From positions 1 to 64,000 of the forward strand of contig NZ_JBNPXF010000001.1 of the NCBI RefSeq assembly GCF_050433445.1: DNA of 64,000 bases, written 5' to 3'. How positions within the stretch are numbered: position 1 is the first letter of the stretch; every line of letters begins with the position of its first letter. Origin of the DNA: Kroppenstedtia sanguinis (GTDB taxonomy: Bacteria; Bacillota; Bacilli; Thermoactinomycetales; DSM-45169). Under the pieces are notes generated by a model. That model had not been told where the DNA came from. It did not search any database and was given only the letters and a program-made list of their open reading frames with translations. Positions 15,666 to 24,277 of this stretch are shown here, in pieces. The translations under genes and the position numbers were made by a program.

Positions 15666-16361
15666 TCACACCTCCGTTTTTTTGTCCAGCAACCAGGCGG
15701 ACAGCAGGAAGAAGAGAAACATCAGGGTGAATGACAGGACTCCGTCTGCCCAGGGACCCAGCTCGCTCACCTTGAATTCCACATAGGCCCCATCGGAGCT
15801 GACGTGGGTCTTCAATCCCATGAGGGGGTTGTTGAACAGGATCGCCACGTAGATGACTCCACTCCATTTCCCGATCCATCCCTTCAAACTCTGCTGAATC
15901 GTCCAGAGTAACAGGAACAGAAAGCCCAGGCTCAGCGAGGCGATAAAGATGGAAACCGCTGCATCCACCAGGGAGTCCATGTCCGCCATTGTGATTTCTT
16001 GCATCCGGGTGGGATACGTCCAGATGAGCCCGACGGGAACCACCAGGCTGAACCCCAGCGAGAGAGCAGTGGCGATGCAGGCATTCACAATCTTGGACAA
16101 CAGCAATTGCCAGGCGGGACGGGGGGAATGGAGCCACAGGTGCATCTGTTTGCTTTCCCGTTCCAGACTGCTGCTCAGAAAGACGGGAAAGTACAGGATG
16201 TGAACAAACATCGGGGCCACGATCAGTGCCATTTTTGCTTCCGTATTTTCCACAGTCAGGAGGGCGATGAGATCGATCGACAGAATGATCAGCAATCCCG
16301 TCAGCAACCAGGGGGCGACCATCCGAAAATCCTTTTTGCATACGGCTAGCCAGGCGTTCAT
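15666..16361 (-). CDS. ABC transporter membrane subunit (paralogue 2)
   Basis: A 231-residue membrane protein with about six helices. It shares with the upstream gene the opening KKDFR...PW and the block LHSPRPAWQL, so the two arose by duplication. The gap to the upstream gene is three bases, and to gntR three bases. Both paralogues have the same junction sequence (GGAGGTG ribosome site then ATGG) before the next gene. Likely one half of a heterodimeric exporter with the YtrB-like ATPase. Confidence 0.82.
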   Translation of the reverse strand: MNAWLAVCKKDFRMVAPWLLTGLLIILSIDLIALLTVENTEAKMALIVAPMFVHILYFPVFLSSSLERESKQMHLWLHSPRPAWQLLLSKIVNACIATALSLGFSLVVPVGLIWTYPTRMQEITMADMDSLVDAAVSIFIASLSLGFLFLLLWTIQQSLKGWIGKWSGVIYVAILFNNPLMGLKTHVSSDGAYVEFKVSELGPWADGVLSFTLMFLFFLLSAWLLDKKTEV

Positions 16362-16364
16362 CCA

Positions 16365-17117
16365 TCACACCTCCATCCGCTTCTCCAAAATCCACTGGGA
16401 CAGGGTAATAAAGGCTGCCGCGAGTAATAAGTCAAACAGGATTTCACCGGTGTGGATCAAAGGAATGGATGTTGGTTCCTCTGTCAGGCCTTTGAAATTC
16501 AGTGTCGGGCCCCATTGGAATAAAAGGTTGTAATAATGACTATTTATCCATTGACTGAAAAGGAACAGAAAAGAGAAGAATCCCGCAGCGGTGAGCAACC
16601 ATGTCCAGTTGCCCAGGTAGGTGCGAAGCCACCGGTAAACGGACCAGACCGCCAACAAAAGGAGACTCAGGTGGAAGGAGGCCCAAAGAAGCAGTGCCAA
16701 AATCAGAACCACATCCCACCAGAAAACAGTCGGATCCAAATCCGAACTGGTTCCGAAGGTATCTATCGGACCCAGCATGAGATAGGTGGGATATAACCCG
16801 CTGACTCCCAGAGAGAGGAGGATGAAAGGGATGCCCGCCACCAGTTTGGACAGGATCAATTGCCAGGCGGGGCGGGGGGAATGGAGCCAGCGGTGCATTT
16901 GCTTTCCTTCCACCCACAGGCTGATAAACAGGTAAACAGGAAAATAGATGACATGTGCAAATACCAGCAAGGAGCTGAATGCCAATCGCACTTCGGGATG
17001 GGATGACCAGGCGAACCAGAGATCAAAAGCGATGATCAGTCCCAATCCCCCTAAAAACCAGGGAAGAGCCAGTCGGAAGTCTTTTTTCAACAGGCTGGAC
17101 CACGGGCGAACCGTCAC
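16365..17117 (-). CDS. ABC transporter membrane subunit (paralogue 1)
   Basis: A 250-residue protein with about six membrane helices, first gene of the operon. GTG 17117 is preceded by AAAGGAGG at seven bases; the longer frame from 17201 would run through the promoter palindrome and is rejected. Shared motif with paralogue 2: MHRWLHSPRPAWQLILSK. The substrate is unknown. YtrA-type operons of this shape respond to wall-active antibiotics in B. subtilis, but the proteins here are too divergent to transfer that. Confidence 0.82.
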   Translation of the reverse strand: MTVRPWSSLLKKDFRLALPWFLGGLGLIIAFDLWFAWSSHPEVRLAFSSLLVFAHVIYFPVYLFISLWVEGKQMHRWLHSPRPAWQLILSKLVAGIPFILLSLGVSGLYPTYLMLGPIDTFGTSSDLDPTVFWWDVVLILALLLWASFHLSLLLLAVWSVYRWLRTYLGNWTWLLTAAGFFSFLFLFSQWINSHYYNLLFQWGPTLNFKGLTEEPTSIPLIHTGEILFDLLLAAAFITLSQWILEKRMEV

Positions 17118-17148
17118 CTTGATTCCTCCTTTAGAGTATGTGTCTATG

Positions 17149-17213
17149 TGTATTAGGTACATAATACAGTGGTGTTCTAGATGAATAGTACACCGGGACA
17201 ATCAGAGTGTCAA
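17149..17213 (-). promoter_or_regulatory. Promoter and operator of the GntR/ABC operon
   Basis: Minus strand: TTGACA (17213-17208), 17-base spacer, TACTAT (17190-17185). Downstream, at 17149-17168, is a 20-base near-perfect palindrome, tgtatta x gtac x taataca, with a single mismatched pair. It lies where a bound repressor would block transcription and has the size expected for a YtrA-type GntR dimer. The repressor-operator pairing is inferred from position. Confidence 0.65.
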
Positions 17214-17296
17214 CCCTTTTTAATGAAAATAGGTGATCATGGGGAATGGAATTGTGGAAAACGGAAATGATAACCACATAAGGAGGGAACTAGAAC

Positions 17297-17725
17297 ATGA
17301 CCCAGTTACGCGAGATGATGTCGAAAAACGTGGCATCGGTCTCCCCGCAGGACAATGTGTACCAAGCTGCTTCCCTGATGAAAGAGCACAACGTCGGTTC
17401 CATACCGGTGGTGGAGAACGGTCGGATTTGCGGCATGGTAACCGATCGGGATTTAGTGTTACGGGCCCTGGCAGAGCAGAAGAACGAGCAAATGACCGTA
17501 GGGGACGTGATGACCGATCAAGTGGTGACCGGTTCTCCGGAAATGTCTGTGGATGAAGCATCTAGCCTGATGGCCCAAAACCAGATACGCCGTCTGCCCG
17601 TGGTGGAGAACAACCAACTGGTGGGCATGGTTTCCCTTGGGGATATGGCCGTCCGTCAGCCTCACGTCAATGAAGCGGGTCAGGCTCTGAGCAACATTTC
17701 TGAGCCCAGTTCTCCCCAGATGTAG
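17297..17725 (+). CDS. Protein of two CBS domains
   Basis: A 142-residue protein made of two CBS modules, residues about 8-60 (VASVSPQDNVYQAASLM ... CGMVTDRDLV) and 73-125 (VTGSPEMSVDEASSLM ... VGMVSLGDMA). The two together form a Bateman module that usually binds adenine nucleotides. There is no attached enzyme domain. It resembles small stress-linked CBS proteins such as YhcV/YlbB of B. subtilis. ATG 17297 follows AAGGAGG. It is divergent from the ABC operon and ends at a strong terminator. Confidence 0.9.
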   Translation: MTQLREMMSKNVASVSPQDNVYQAASLMKEHNVGSIPVVENGRICGMVTDRDLVLRALAEQKNEQMTVGDVMTDQVVTGSPEMSVDEASSLMAQNQIRRLPVVENNQLVGMVSLGDMAVRQPHVNEAGQALSNISEPSSPQM

Positions 17726-17738
17726 CTGCCCATCCCGA

Positions 17739-17772
17739 AGCCTGCCTTGATCTCAGAGAGGCAGGCTTTTTG
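17739..17772 (+). terminator. Terminator after the CBS gene
   Basis: Stem aagcctgcct/aggcaggctt and five T. Confidence 0.8.
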
Positions 17773-17790
17773 GTTGGAAGGTGAGACTTT

Positions 17791-18465
17791 TTGCTGTTAT
17801 ACATTTTAAAAGTGGCACTCCTGTTCACTACAGCGATCATATCCTTGCGTTTCATGGGGAAATCGACACTGGCCCAGGTCACCCCCCATGATCTGATGGC
17901 GATTGTGATTATTGCCGCCCTGGCTACCAATCCGATCCTGGTAAATGAAGTGGGAAAAACATTGTTGGCGATCGTCTTAGTGACCACGATCCATATCCTG
18001 TTTGCCAAAATGACCCTCTCTAAACGGGCCAATCATTTGATCTTAGGGGAGCCGACGATTCTGGTCAAACATGGAAGGATGATTCGGGAAAATATGGCTC
18101 GCAGTGAGATGTCCGTCTCGGAGTTGATGGCGACGATCCGTACCGAAGGCTATCCCGATATCCGCTATGTCCAGTATGCGATCCTGGAGCCCACCGGGAG
18201 TATCAGTGTCCTGCCTCAGGAAGATATGTATCCGGTCACCCCCAAAGATCTCGGAGTGACTAAAACCTATCGCGGCATGGCTCTCGCCCTGGTGGTGGAC
18301 GGCCATATTCAACAAAAAAATTTGAAACTGATCGGAAAAGATGAGCCTTGGTTGCGACAGAAGCTGCAAGAGCAAGGATACCGGGATATTAGAGGGATTT
18401 TGTATGCCGGTAAGCAGGAAGATGAAGAAGAGATCCATGTGGACTTAGGGGATGGCGGAAGGTGA
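17791..18465 (+). CDS. DUF421 (YetF/YrbG-type) membrane protein
   Basis: A 224-residue protein with about three N-terminal helices (residues 3-20, 35-52, 55-75) and a soluble C-terminal domain holding LILGEPTILVKHGRMIRENM and PDIRYVQYAILEPTGSISVLP, the DUF421 signature. TTG 17791 follows GGAAGGTGA. The family is common in spore formers and often occurs in germination loci, yet no function is proven. A second DUF421 gene lies at 25780. It ends before an unusual inverted repeat. Confidence 0.87.
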   Translation: MLLYILKVALLFTTAIISLRFMGKSTLAQVTPHDLMAIVIIAALATNPILVNEVGKTLLAIVLVTTIHILFAKMTLSKRANHLILGEPTILVKHGRMIRENMARSEMSVSELMATIRTEGYPDIRYVQYAILEPTGSISVLPQEDMYPVTPKDLGVTKTYRGMALALVVDGHIQQKNLKLIGKDEPWLRQKLQEQGYRDIRGILYAGKQEDEEEIHVDLGDGGR

Positions 18466-18494
18466 ACCCTATTTCCCAAAAGTACCATGGATAA

Positions 18495-18540
18495 CGGAAC
18501 GTTCGTTCTTATATTCTAGAGAAAGGGAACGAACGTTCCG
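18495..18540. promoter_or_regulatory. 14-bp inverted repeat with two GAAC-N4-GTTC boxes
   Basis: cggaacgttcgttc and gaacgaacgttccg form a perfect inverted repeat with an 18-base spacer. Each arm contains GAAC-N4-GTTC (18497-18508 and 18527-18538), the core of the Firmicute LexA box CGAAC-N4-GTTCG, though flanking bases differ. There is no T-run, so it is not a terminator. It lies just upstream of the next gene, as an operator would. Confidence 0.5.
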
Positions 18541-18558
18541 GATCTGAGGTTGACGAAC

Positions 18559-18954
18559 ATGGTGGATGAACAGGAAATGAACCGTTTTTCCGATCTGATA
18601 AAAAAGATGGTATTGCTGGATGTGTTGGAGCGGGCCTTGCAATGGGACCACCGGTGGTTAAAACAATCCCCGCTGAAAACCAGTCGGGCATGGATGCGTC
18701 TATTGCTTCCGACTTTGGAACAAATCCGCCGGGACCGGAAGGCAGCGGAGCAGGAGATTCATCGAGCTGGAGGACGAATCCTCGAGATTCGCCAGAGGCA
18801 GAATTGCCGGGAAGTGACCGTGGTTTACCGGGGATATCGATACACCATGCGTTACCTGAATGGCTGGATTCGCAGCGAGTGTGACGATCTTTTGCTCTAC
18901 TTTTGGACGGGTAAAACTACCAGTGAGCAAACTCCTCCGAAAGAGACACATTAA
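18559..18954 (+). CDS. YhjD-like protein of unknown function
   Basis: A 131-residue, strongly helical protein with a paired LIKKMVLLDVLERAL lead, a central charged helix (QIRRDRKAAEQEIHRAGG), and VVYRGYRYTMRYLNGWIR near the C-terminus. This pattern resembles B. subtilis YhjD-type proteins from memory; the match is modest. ATG 18559 is chosen over TTG 18550. It lies directly behind the GAAC/GTTC inverted repeat and is followed after 21 bases by a small membrane protein, probably one transcript. Confidence 0.65.
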   Translation: MVDEQEMNRFSDLIKKMVLLDVLERALQWDHRWLKQSPLKTSRAWMRLLLPTLEQIRRDRKAAEQEIHRAGGRILEIRQRQNCREVTVVYRGYRYTMRYLNGWIRSECDDLLLYFWTGKTTSEQTPPKETH

Positions 18955-18975
18955 GAAAAAGGGGGGAAAGGAATC

Positions 18976-19167
18976 ATGAAAAAAGGGTTGACCACTTTGG
19001 CTTTGGGATTGGTGGTCACGCTATTGGGGATGTGCCTTCTGTACAGACGGGAGCGGTTGATCAATGAACTCCGGGATCGGCAGACCCGAGGATGGGGGAT
19101 TTACGGTTTCGGGCTCGCTCACATTTTGCTGGGTGGATTAGCTGCCGTGATCGGGCGGACTCGATAA
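18976..19167 (+). CDS. Small two-helix membrane protein
   Basis: A 63-residue protein with hydrophobic helices at about residues 5-22 and 41-60 and a charged middle (RRERLINELRDRQTRG). ATG 18976 follows a GGGGGGAAAGGA site. No family recognised. Likely co-transcribed with the YhjD-like gene and closed by a terminator that begins at its stop codon. Confidence 0.65.
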   Translation: MKKGLTTLALGLVVTLLGMCLLYRRERLINELRDRQTRGWGIYGFGLAHILLGGLAAVIGRTR

Positions 19168-19195
19168 GGCGGACACTAGGTCCGCTTTATTTTTT
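19166..19195 (+). terminator. Terminator
   Basis: Stem gcggac/gtccgc, then TTTATTTTTT, at the end of the small membrane protein gene. Confidence 0.75.
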
Positions 19196-19213
19196 GAGCT
19201 TAGCGAGGGCGTA

Positions 19214-19253
19214 ATAAAAAAAGGAGGATCTCCCCATCAGTTGGGAGCCCTCC
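19214..19253 (-). terminator. Terminator of dctP
   Basis: On the minus strand ggagggctccc pairs with ggggagatcctcc (imperfect), followed by seven T. Confidence 0.7.
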
Positions 19254-19264
19254 GATTGCTTGGA

Positions 19265-20554
19265 TTATTCTGTTACAGGGATTTCTTTTTGTCTTTGAAT
19301 TCCTTCTTTGTGAGCCGAGCTGTTCTCTGATTCCGTTGTCGGATGAAATTCGTTTTCCATTTTGGAGATCACAACGGTGGCAACCCCGTTTCCGATCAGG
19401 TTGGTGATCGCACGGGCTTCAGACATAAAACGGTCGACTCCGATCAAAAGGGCAATCCCTTCCACTGGAATCATGGGGAAAGCTGCCAAGGTAGCGGCCA
19501 AAGTGATAAATCCGGATCCGGTCACACCGGCGGCCCCTTTAGAAGTGAACATCAAGATGGCGAGCAAGGTTAATTCCTGCCAGATGGTCAGGTCCACCCC
19601 ATAAGCCTGTGCGATGAAAATGGCTGCCATCGACAGATAGATCGAGGTTCCGTCCAAATTGAAGGAATACCCTGTTGGGATGACCAGGCCGACCACCGGT
19701 TTGGAACAACCGTATTTTTCCATTCGCTCCATCATTCTCGGGAGAGCAGACTCTGAGGAGGAGGTACCGAGTACCAGCAGGATCTCCTCTTTGATGTAGG
19801 CGATAAATTTGAAAATGTTGAATCCATAAAATTTGGCGATTGTGCCCAATACCAGTATGATGAACAGAAACATGGTAATATAGACGCCAGCCATCAATTT
19901 ACCGAGGGAGACCAGGGACCCGACCCCAAAGGTTCCGATCGTATAGGACATAGCTCCGAAAGCGGCGATGGGAGAGACCTTCATGACCATGTTGACGATG
20001 CCGAAGAAAATGTCGGTAATCCGCTGGAACAGGTCGATAACCGGTTGTGATTTTTCTCCGAGGGAAGCGGTTACCACTCCGAACAAGACGGCAAAGAATA
20101 GGATGGGTAAGAGTTCCCCTTCAGCCATTGCACCCACGACATTTTCCGGTACGATGCCGACCAGAAAATCGACGAACCCGCCAGACTCTTCAGCCTGTTT
20201 GGCATATTGTGCTACATCTCCGCTGTTAGCAGCGTCTGTATTAAAGCCGACCCCAGGTTGGATCAGATTGACGACGATAATTCCGATAGCCAGAGCAAAG
20301 GTGGTGACAATTTCAAAATAAATCAGTGCCTTGCCGCCGATGCGACCCACCTTTTTCAAATCACCCATATTGCCAATGCCGATCACGATGGTGAGAAAGA
20401 TAATCGGTGCGATCAGCATTTTGATCATTTTAATGAAAACGTCAGCCAGTACCTTTAATTGAGCCCCGAATTCCGGGAAGATAAATCCAACGAGAATACC
20501 GATGATAATCCCGATAATGACTTGGACGGTCAGATTTTTAAAGTTGATCCGCAT
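19265..20554 (-). CDS. dctP: C4-dicarboxylate symporter DctP/DctA
   Basis: A 429-residue dicarboxylate/amino acid:cation symporter (DAACS family) with eight membrane helices and two re-entrant loops. Visible: the serine-rich HP1 loop GTSSSESALPRMMERM, the NMDGT-like motif FNLDGTSIY, and HP2 TSKGAAGVTGSGFITLAATL ending in GVDRFMSEARAITN. These bind the carboxylate and Na+ or H+. Neighbouring dctB, dctS and dctR genes identify succinate, fumarate and malate as the likely substrates rather than glutamate. ATG 20554 follows AGGAGG. A cre-like site lies in its leader. Confidence 0.93.
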   Translation of the reverse strand: MRINFKNLTVQVIIGIIIGILVGFIFPEFGAQLKVLADVFIKMIKMLIAPIIFLTIVIGIGNMGDLKKVGRIGGKALIYFEIVTTFALAIGIIVVNLIQPGVGFNTDAANSGDVAQYAKQAEESGGFVDFLVGIVPENVVGAMAEGELLPILFFAVLFGVVTASLGEKSQPVIDLFQRITDIFFGIVNMVMKVSPIAAFGAMSYTIGTFGVGSLVSLGKLMAGVYITMFLFIILVLGTIAKFYGFNIFKFIAYIKEEILLVLGTSSSESALPRMMERMEKYGCSKPVVGLVIPTGYSFNLDGTSIYLSMAAIFIAQAYGVDLTIWQELTLLAILMFTSKGAAGVTGSGFITLAATLAAFPMIPVEGIALLIGVDRFMSEARAITNLIGNGVATVVISKMENEFHPTTESENSSAHKEGIQRQKEIPVTE

Positions 20555-20571
20555 ATTATTCCTCCTCTGTA

Positions 20572-20585
20572 TGACAACGCTTTCA
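20572..20585 (-). promoter_or_regulatory. Candidate cre (CcpA) site in the dctP leader
   Basis: On the minus strand TGAAAGCGTTGTCA fits the cre consensus TGWNANCGNTNWCA at every position. It lies just upstream of the dctP ribosome site, where bound CcpA would act as a roadblock and repress on glucose. Confidence 0.65.
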
Positions 20586-20686
20586 AATATCTCATTTATA
20601 TCTTTCTATAATAATTCGATTTTAAGGGAAACAAAAGATTTTGGTTATAATGGTCTTTTGGCTCTTTTTGATCTTTATGGAGATAA

Positions 20687-20715
20687 CAAAAAGAACGCCT
20701 GACTTGGAGGCGTTC
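20687..20715 (-). terminator. Terminator of dctB
   Basis: Minus strand gaacgcc/ggcgttc stem followed by TTTTTGTT. It separates dctB from dctP, so dctP needs its own promoter. Confidence 0.75.
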
Positions 20716-20726
20716 GTCGTATTTTT

Positions 20727-21758
20727 TTATTGAGGAGGATGGATCTCCTGAAGCAGTTGATTGCCAAACCGCTGTCTATATCGGTCATAGACTGGTTTCA
20801 TCTGTTCCATCCACTTCTGCTTCTCTTTTTCTGGCAAAATTGTGATTTCCAGTTGCGATTGTTTCTTCAACCATTCGAATTGTTGTTCGTTCATGTGTTT
20901 GGATTGTTTCAGTATCCAAACTGTGGTCTCCTCCATCGCTTCACTCAATTGCCGTTGAATCGGTCTCGGAAGTTGGTCCCAAAAGGGTTTGTTCATCAGT
21001 ACCGCATAGCCGAGATAGCCATGATTACTGAGGGTCAGGTAGTGTTGCACTTGATAGAATCGCTTGGAGAAAATATTGGAGATGGTGTTTTCTAGACCGT
21101 CCACGCGATGAGTTTCAAGTTCCTGATAGACTTCGGGGAAAGGAACAGGGATCGGATGCCCCCCGAAGAGTTGAAATTGTTCCTCGATCACGGGACTGGG
21201 CATAATCCGGAAAGTTTGCCCCTGAAAATCTTCCAAGTGAACCAGCGATTTTTCGTTACTGATCATTTGCTTAAAACCATTGCTCCAAAAAGCCATCCCC
21301 TTGATGTTTTTCTCCTCCAGCAATTTTAACAGATGATTTCCCACGGGTCCGGTGAAAACTCGCTCCACATCGTCATGGTTACGAAAAATGAAGGGGAGGT
21401 CCAACACCTGCCATTCCGGCATAAAATCGGTTAAATTTGAATAAGTCGGGGCGATCATCTGGACATCCCCTTGCATCAAGGCGTCCATTTCTTCCTCATC
21501 GCTGTACAAAACCGCATTGGGGAATACATCCACCTTCACTTTGCCGTTGGTTTTTTGGGATGCCAGCTCGGCGAATTTTTGCGCCGCCAAGCCCTTGGGG
21601 GTATTTTCAGCTACGACATGGCTGAATTTGATGACGATCTGCTCATTCAGCCCTTGCTGTTCATCATCATAGATCCCATTGGTTTGAAAAAAAGGGTTGA
21701 AAAAGAGGAGGGTCAACGAAAGAATCGTCAGCACGCTTGTCCCGATAAAAAGTCTCAT
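20727..21758 (-). CDS. dctB: C4-dicarboxylate-binding protein DctB (TRAP-type)
   Basis: A 343-residue secreted or membrane-anchored binding protein of the TRAP DctP fold: an N-terminal hydrophobic signal (residues 4-22), FSHVVAENTPKGLAAQKFAELA, LPFIFRN, the carboxylate-binding arginine region QTFRIMPSPV, and VDGLENTISNI. No TRAP membrane subunits are present. In B. subtilis such a protein assists the DctS sensor beside the DctP transporter, and the same gene set is here. There is no clear lipobox. It is divergent from dctS. Confidence 0.88.
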   Translation of the reverse strand: MRLFIGTSVLTILSLTLLFFNPFFQTNGIYDDEQQGLNEQIVIKFSHVVAENTPKGLAAQKFAELASQKTNGKVKVDVFPNAVLYSDEEEMDALMQGDVQMIAPTYSNLTDFMPEWQVLDLPFIFRNHDDVERVFTGPVGNHLLKLLEEKNIKGMAFWSNGFKQMISNEKSLVHLEDFQGQTFRIMPSPVIEEQFQLFGGHPIPVPFPEVYQELETHRVDGLENTISNIFSKRFYQVQHYLTLSNHGYLGYAVLMNKPFWDQLPRPIQRQLSEAMEETTVWILKQSKHMNEQQFEWLKKQSQLEITILPEKEKQKWMEQMKPVYDRYRQRFGNQLLQEIHPPQ

Positions 21759-21850
21759 CTTCCCACCATTTTCCGTTATTCTGTGAGGATTCTACTGCTA
21801 TGATACACTACAAAAAAGAAGAACACACTGCCGGACATGGAGAGGAATCT

Positions 21851-23449
21851 ATGAGAATGTTTCCTTTTCCGATTCACTGGAAGATTACCGCATTGATCTT
21901 TTTTATCGTTGGGTTTTCACTCGTCATCGGTGGGATTTTTTTGCTTGGAAATTATACCAAGACCAAGGAAGATGAGTTGAAGAAGCGCTCGGCGATCACC
22001 GCCCGCACTGTTGCTGAGCTACCCGAAATCAGAAAAGGTGTCGTCGGGAACAAAGAGGCACAAAAACGGGTAAATTTTGTTGCCGAAAAAGTTCGTGTCA
22101 TCAACGAAGCCGACTATATCGTGGTAATGAATATGGACAGGGTGCGACTGGCACATCCTTTGGAAGATCGCATTGGAACCGTATCCAAGGGAGCAGATGA
22201 AGGGCCTGCATTTGCTGAGCACACCTATACAACACAGGCGACAGGGGAGATTGGAACGGTGATCCGTGCCTTTGTGCCGATTATGAATCAGGAACATCAA
22301 CAAATCGGTGTGGTTATCGCAGGTTATCGCTTGCCGGGGATCACCGAGATTCTTTTCTCTGTTTACCCGGAGATTTTCTGGACGGCCAGTCTGTCACTGT
22401 TTTTTGGCGGTTGGGGTTCCTGGTTGTTAGCACGTCACATCAAAAGGCAAATGTTCTACTTGGAACCTCATGAAATCGCCAATACGTTGGTGAAACAGAC
22501 GGAAACATTTAATGCGATGCATGAAGGGGTCATTGCCATCGATAATGATGAACGGATCCTGATCTTTAACAACAAGGCAAAGCAAATGATGGGAGTTAGC
22601 GGAGATCTGATCGGGAAGAAAATTTACGAGGTTGTCCCGGATACACGTATGCCAGAAATATTAACATTGGATCAGCCGGTATACAATAAAGAGCTACATG
22701 TCCGGAATCTGGACATTTTAAGTAATCGGATCCCCATTAAAGTGGATGATCGGACGGTGGGGGTGGTCGCCATTTTCCAAGATCGGACGGAAGTGAAAAA
22801 ACTGGCGGAAGAATTGACCGGTGTCAAAGCATTTGTAAGCGCTCTGCGGGTGCAAAATCATGAACATATGAACAAATTGCATACCATCGCTGGGTTAATT
22901 CAGTTGGGAAACAGTGAAAAAGCCCTGAATTATGTGTTTGAGATTACCGAAGAACAGGAAGAGTTAACCCGCTTTTTAAGCAAAAATATTAAAGACGACA
23001 GTATCGCAGGTCTGCTGTTAAGCAAGGTGAGTCGGGGCAGAGAGTTAGGGATTCATGTGTTTATCGATCGGCGCAGTCGGCTGCAATCTTTCCCGGAATA
23101 TCTAGACAGCCACAATTTTGTTGTTTTGCTGGGCAACTTGGTAGAGAACGCCTTTGAATCCTTTCCACAGGTTTCCATCGGTGAGAAAGAAGTGTATATC
23201 AGTATCGGTCAGAAGGAGGAAGCGCTTCAGATTGTGGTTGAGGATAATGGAAGCGGGATCCCAAAAGAACTGCAGGACCGGATTTTCACCCAGGGCTTTT
23301 CGACAAAGGGGAGCGAAGGCCGAGGGATCGGACTCCATTTGGTCGGTCAGATCGTCCAGCAAGGGCATGGGAAGATCCAGGTGGAATCGGAACCGGGAGC
23401 AGGAACGTGCATCACGGTCACTTTTGAGAAGCAGGAAGAGGGCGATTAG
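21851..23449 (+). CDS. dctS: Sensor histidine kinase DctS
   Basis: A 532-residue kinase of the CitA/DcuS type: membrane helix at about residues 11-33, a roughly 130-residue extracellular sensor domain, second helix near 175-200, a PAS domain (TFNAMHEGVIAIDNDERILIF onward), the phosphoacceptor region RVQNHEHMNKLHTIAGL, and an HATPase domain with NLVENAFES (N box), DNGSGIP and GRGIGLHLV. It senses dicarboxylates and phosphorylates DctR. ATG 21851 follows GGAGAGGA; the longer frame from ATG 21800 lacks a ribosome site. Confidence 0.92.
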   Translation: MRMFPFPIHWKITALIFFIVGFSLVIGGIFLLGNYTKTKEDELKKRSAITARTVAELPEIRKGVVGNKEAQKRVNFVAEKVRVINEADYIVVMNMDRVRLAHPLEDRIGTVSKGADEGPAFAEHTYTTQATGEIGTVIRAFVPIMNQEHQQIGVVIAGYRLPGITEILFSVYPEIFWTASLSLFFGGWGSWLLARHIKRQMFYLEPHEIANTLVKQTETFNAMHEGVIAIDNDERILIFNNKAKQMMGVSGDLIGKKIYEVVPDTRMPEILTLDQPVYNKELHVRNLDILSNRIPIKVDDRTVGVVAIFQDRTEVKKLAEELTGVKAFVSALRVQNHEHMNKLHTIAGLIQLGNSEKALNYVFEITEEQEELTRFLSKNIKDDSIAGLLLSKVSRGRELGIHVFIDRRSRLQSFPEYLDSHNFVVLLGNLVENAFESFPQVSIGEKEVYISIGQKEEALQIVVEDNGSGIPKELQDRIFTQGFSTKGSEGRGIGLHLVGQIVQQGHGKIQVESEPGAGTCITVTFEKQEEGD

Positions 23450-23452
23450 AAA

Positions 23453-24124
23453 ATGATTTCCGTACTGTTGATCGAAGATGATCCCATGGTTCGGGAAGTG
23501 AACAAGCAATTTGTGGAACGGGTGCGGGATTATCAGGTGATCAGTTCCGCTCCCAATGGTGTGGAAGGACTGAAACTGGCAAAAAAATTGAATCCTGACC
23601 TGGTAATGATCGATATTTATATGCCGGATATGGACGGGCTTGCAACTTTAAAAAAGATCCGGGCGGAGGGCTTGATCACCGATGTGATTGCGATCACGGC
23701 GGCGAAGGATGTGGAGACAGTGCGACATGTCCTGCAAAACGGCGTGTTTGATTATATCGTGAAGCCCTTCAAATTTGAGCGGTTAAAAAAGTCACTTGAA
23801 AATTACCGCAAGTTCCAAAGCCGACTCCTGGACAAAACAAATATATCCCAATCCGATTTAGATGGAATGTTATTCCAGATGGGATCCGCCCGTCAGCGGG
23901 AATTACCGAAAGGATTGAATCGTGTCACTCTGGAGCGGATCCGTAACTTCTTACTTGAGCAAAGTCGCCCGGTTTCTGCTGAAGAAGTGGCGGAAGGCAC
24001 CGGGATTGCCAGGGTGACTGCACGGCGTTATCTGGATCATCTTGAAAAGGGCGGAATCGTCACTATCCATATCGAATACGGGGGGATCGGCCGCCCGACA
24101 AACCGTTATTTAATTATCCGCTGA
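23453..24124 (+). CDS. dctR: Response regulator DctR
   Basis: A 223-residue CitB-type regulator. The receiver domain (1-120) has the acidic pair in LIEDD, phospho-aspartate in MIDIYMPD and the conserved Lys in IVKPFKF. A linker follows, then a helix-turn-helix (SAEEVAEGTGIARVTARRYLDHL) and a winged end (GGIGRPTNRYLI). Begins three bases after dctS. Expected to activate dctP, whose promoter region is separated by dctB. Confidence 0.92.
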   Translation: MISVLLIEDDPMVREVNKQFVERVRDYQVISSAPNGVEGLKLAKKLNPDLVMIDIYMPDMDGLATLKKIRAEGLITDVIAITAAKDVETVRHVLQNGVFDYIVKPFKFERLKKSLENYRKFQSRLLDKTNISQSDLDGMLFQMGSARQRELPKGLNRVTLERIRNFLLEQSRPVSAEEVAEGTGIARVTARRYLDHLEKGGIVTIHIEYGGIGRPTNRYLIIR

Positions 24125-24277
24125 TCGCTCATTCTGCCGGAGGTTCCCACCGGTTTTCCGTCATTCCCCGGAATAAAAGCAATGTCACAATCGAAACCTA
24201 CAAAGAGTGGAAAGGGGTGCCCTGATTATCGGGAAGTACTTGATCAAGTTCACCCTGTAGGAAAGGGGAAAGACTGT

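Noticed and set aside
16365..17201. 278-residue start for ABC membrane subunit 1
   Set aside because: Would translate through the operator palindrome and has no ribosome site; GTG 17117 has AAAGGAGG.
18495..18540. Rho-independent terminator of the DUF421 gene
   Set aside because: Strong inverted repeat but an 18-base loop and no T-run on either strand.
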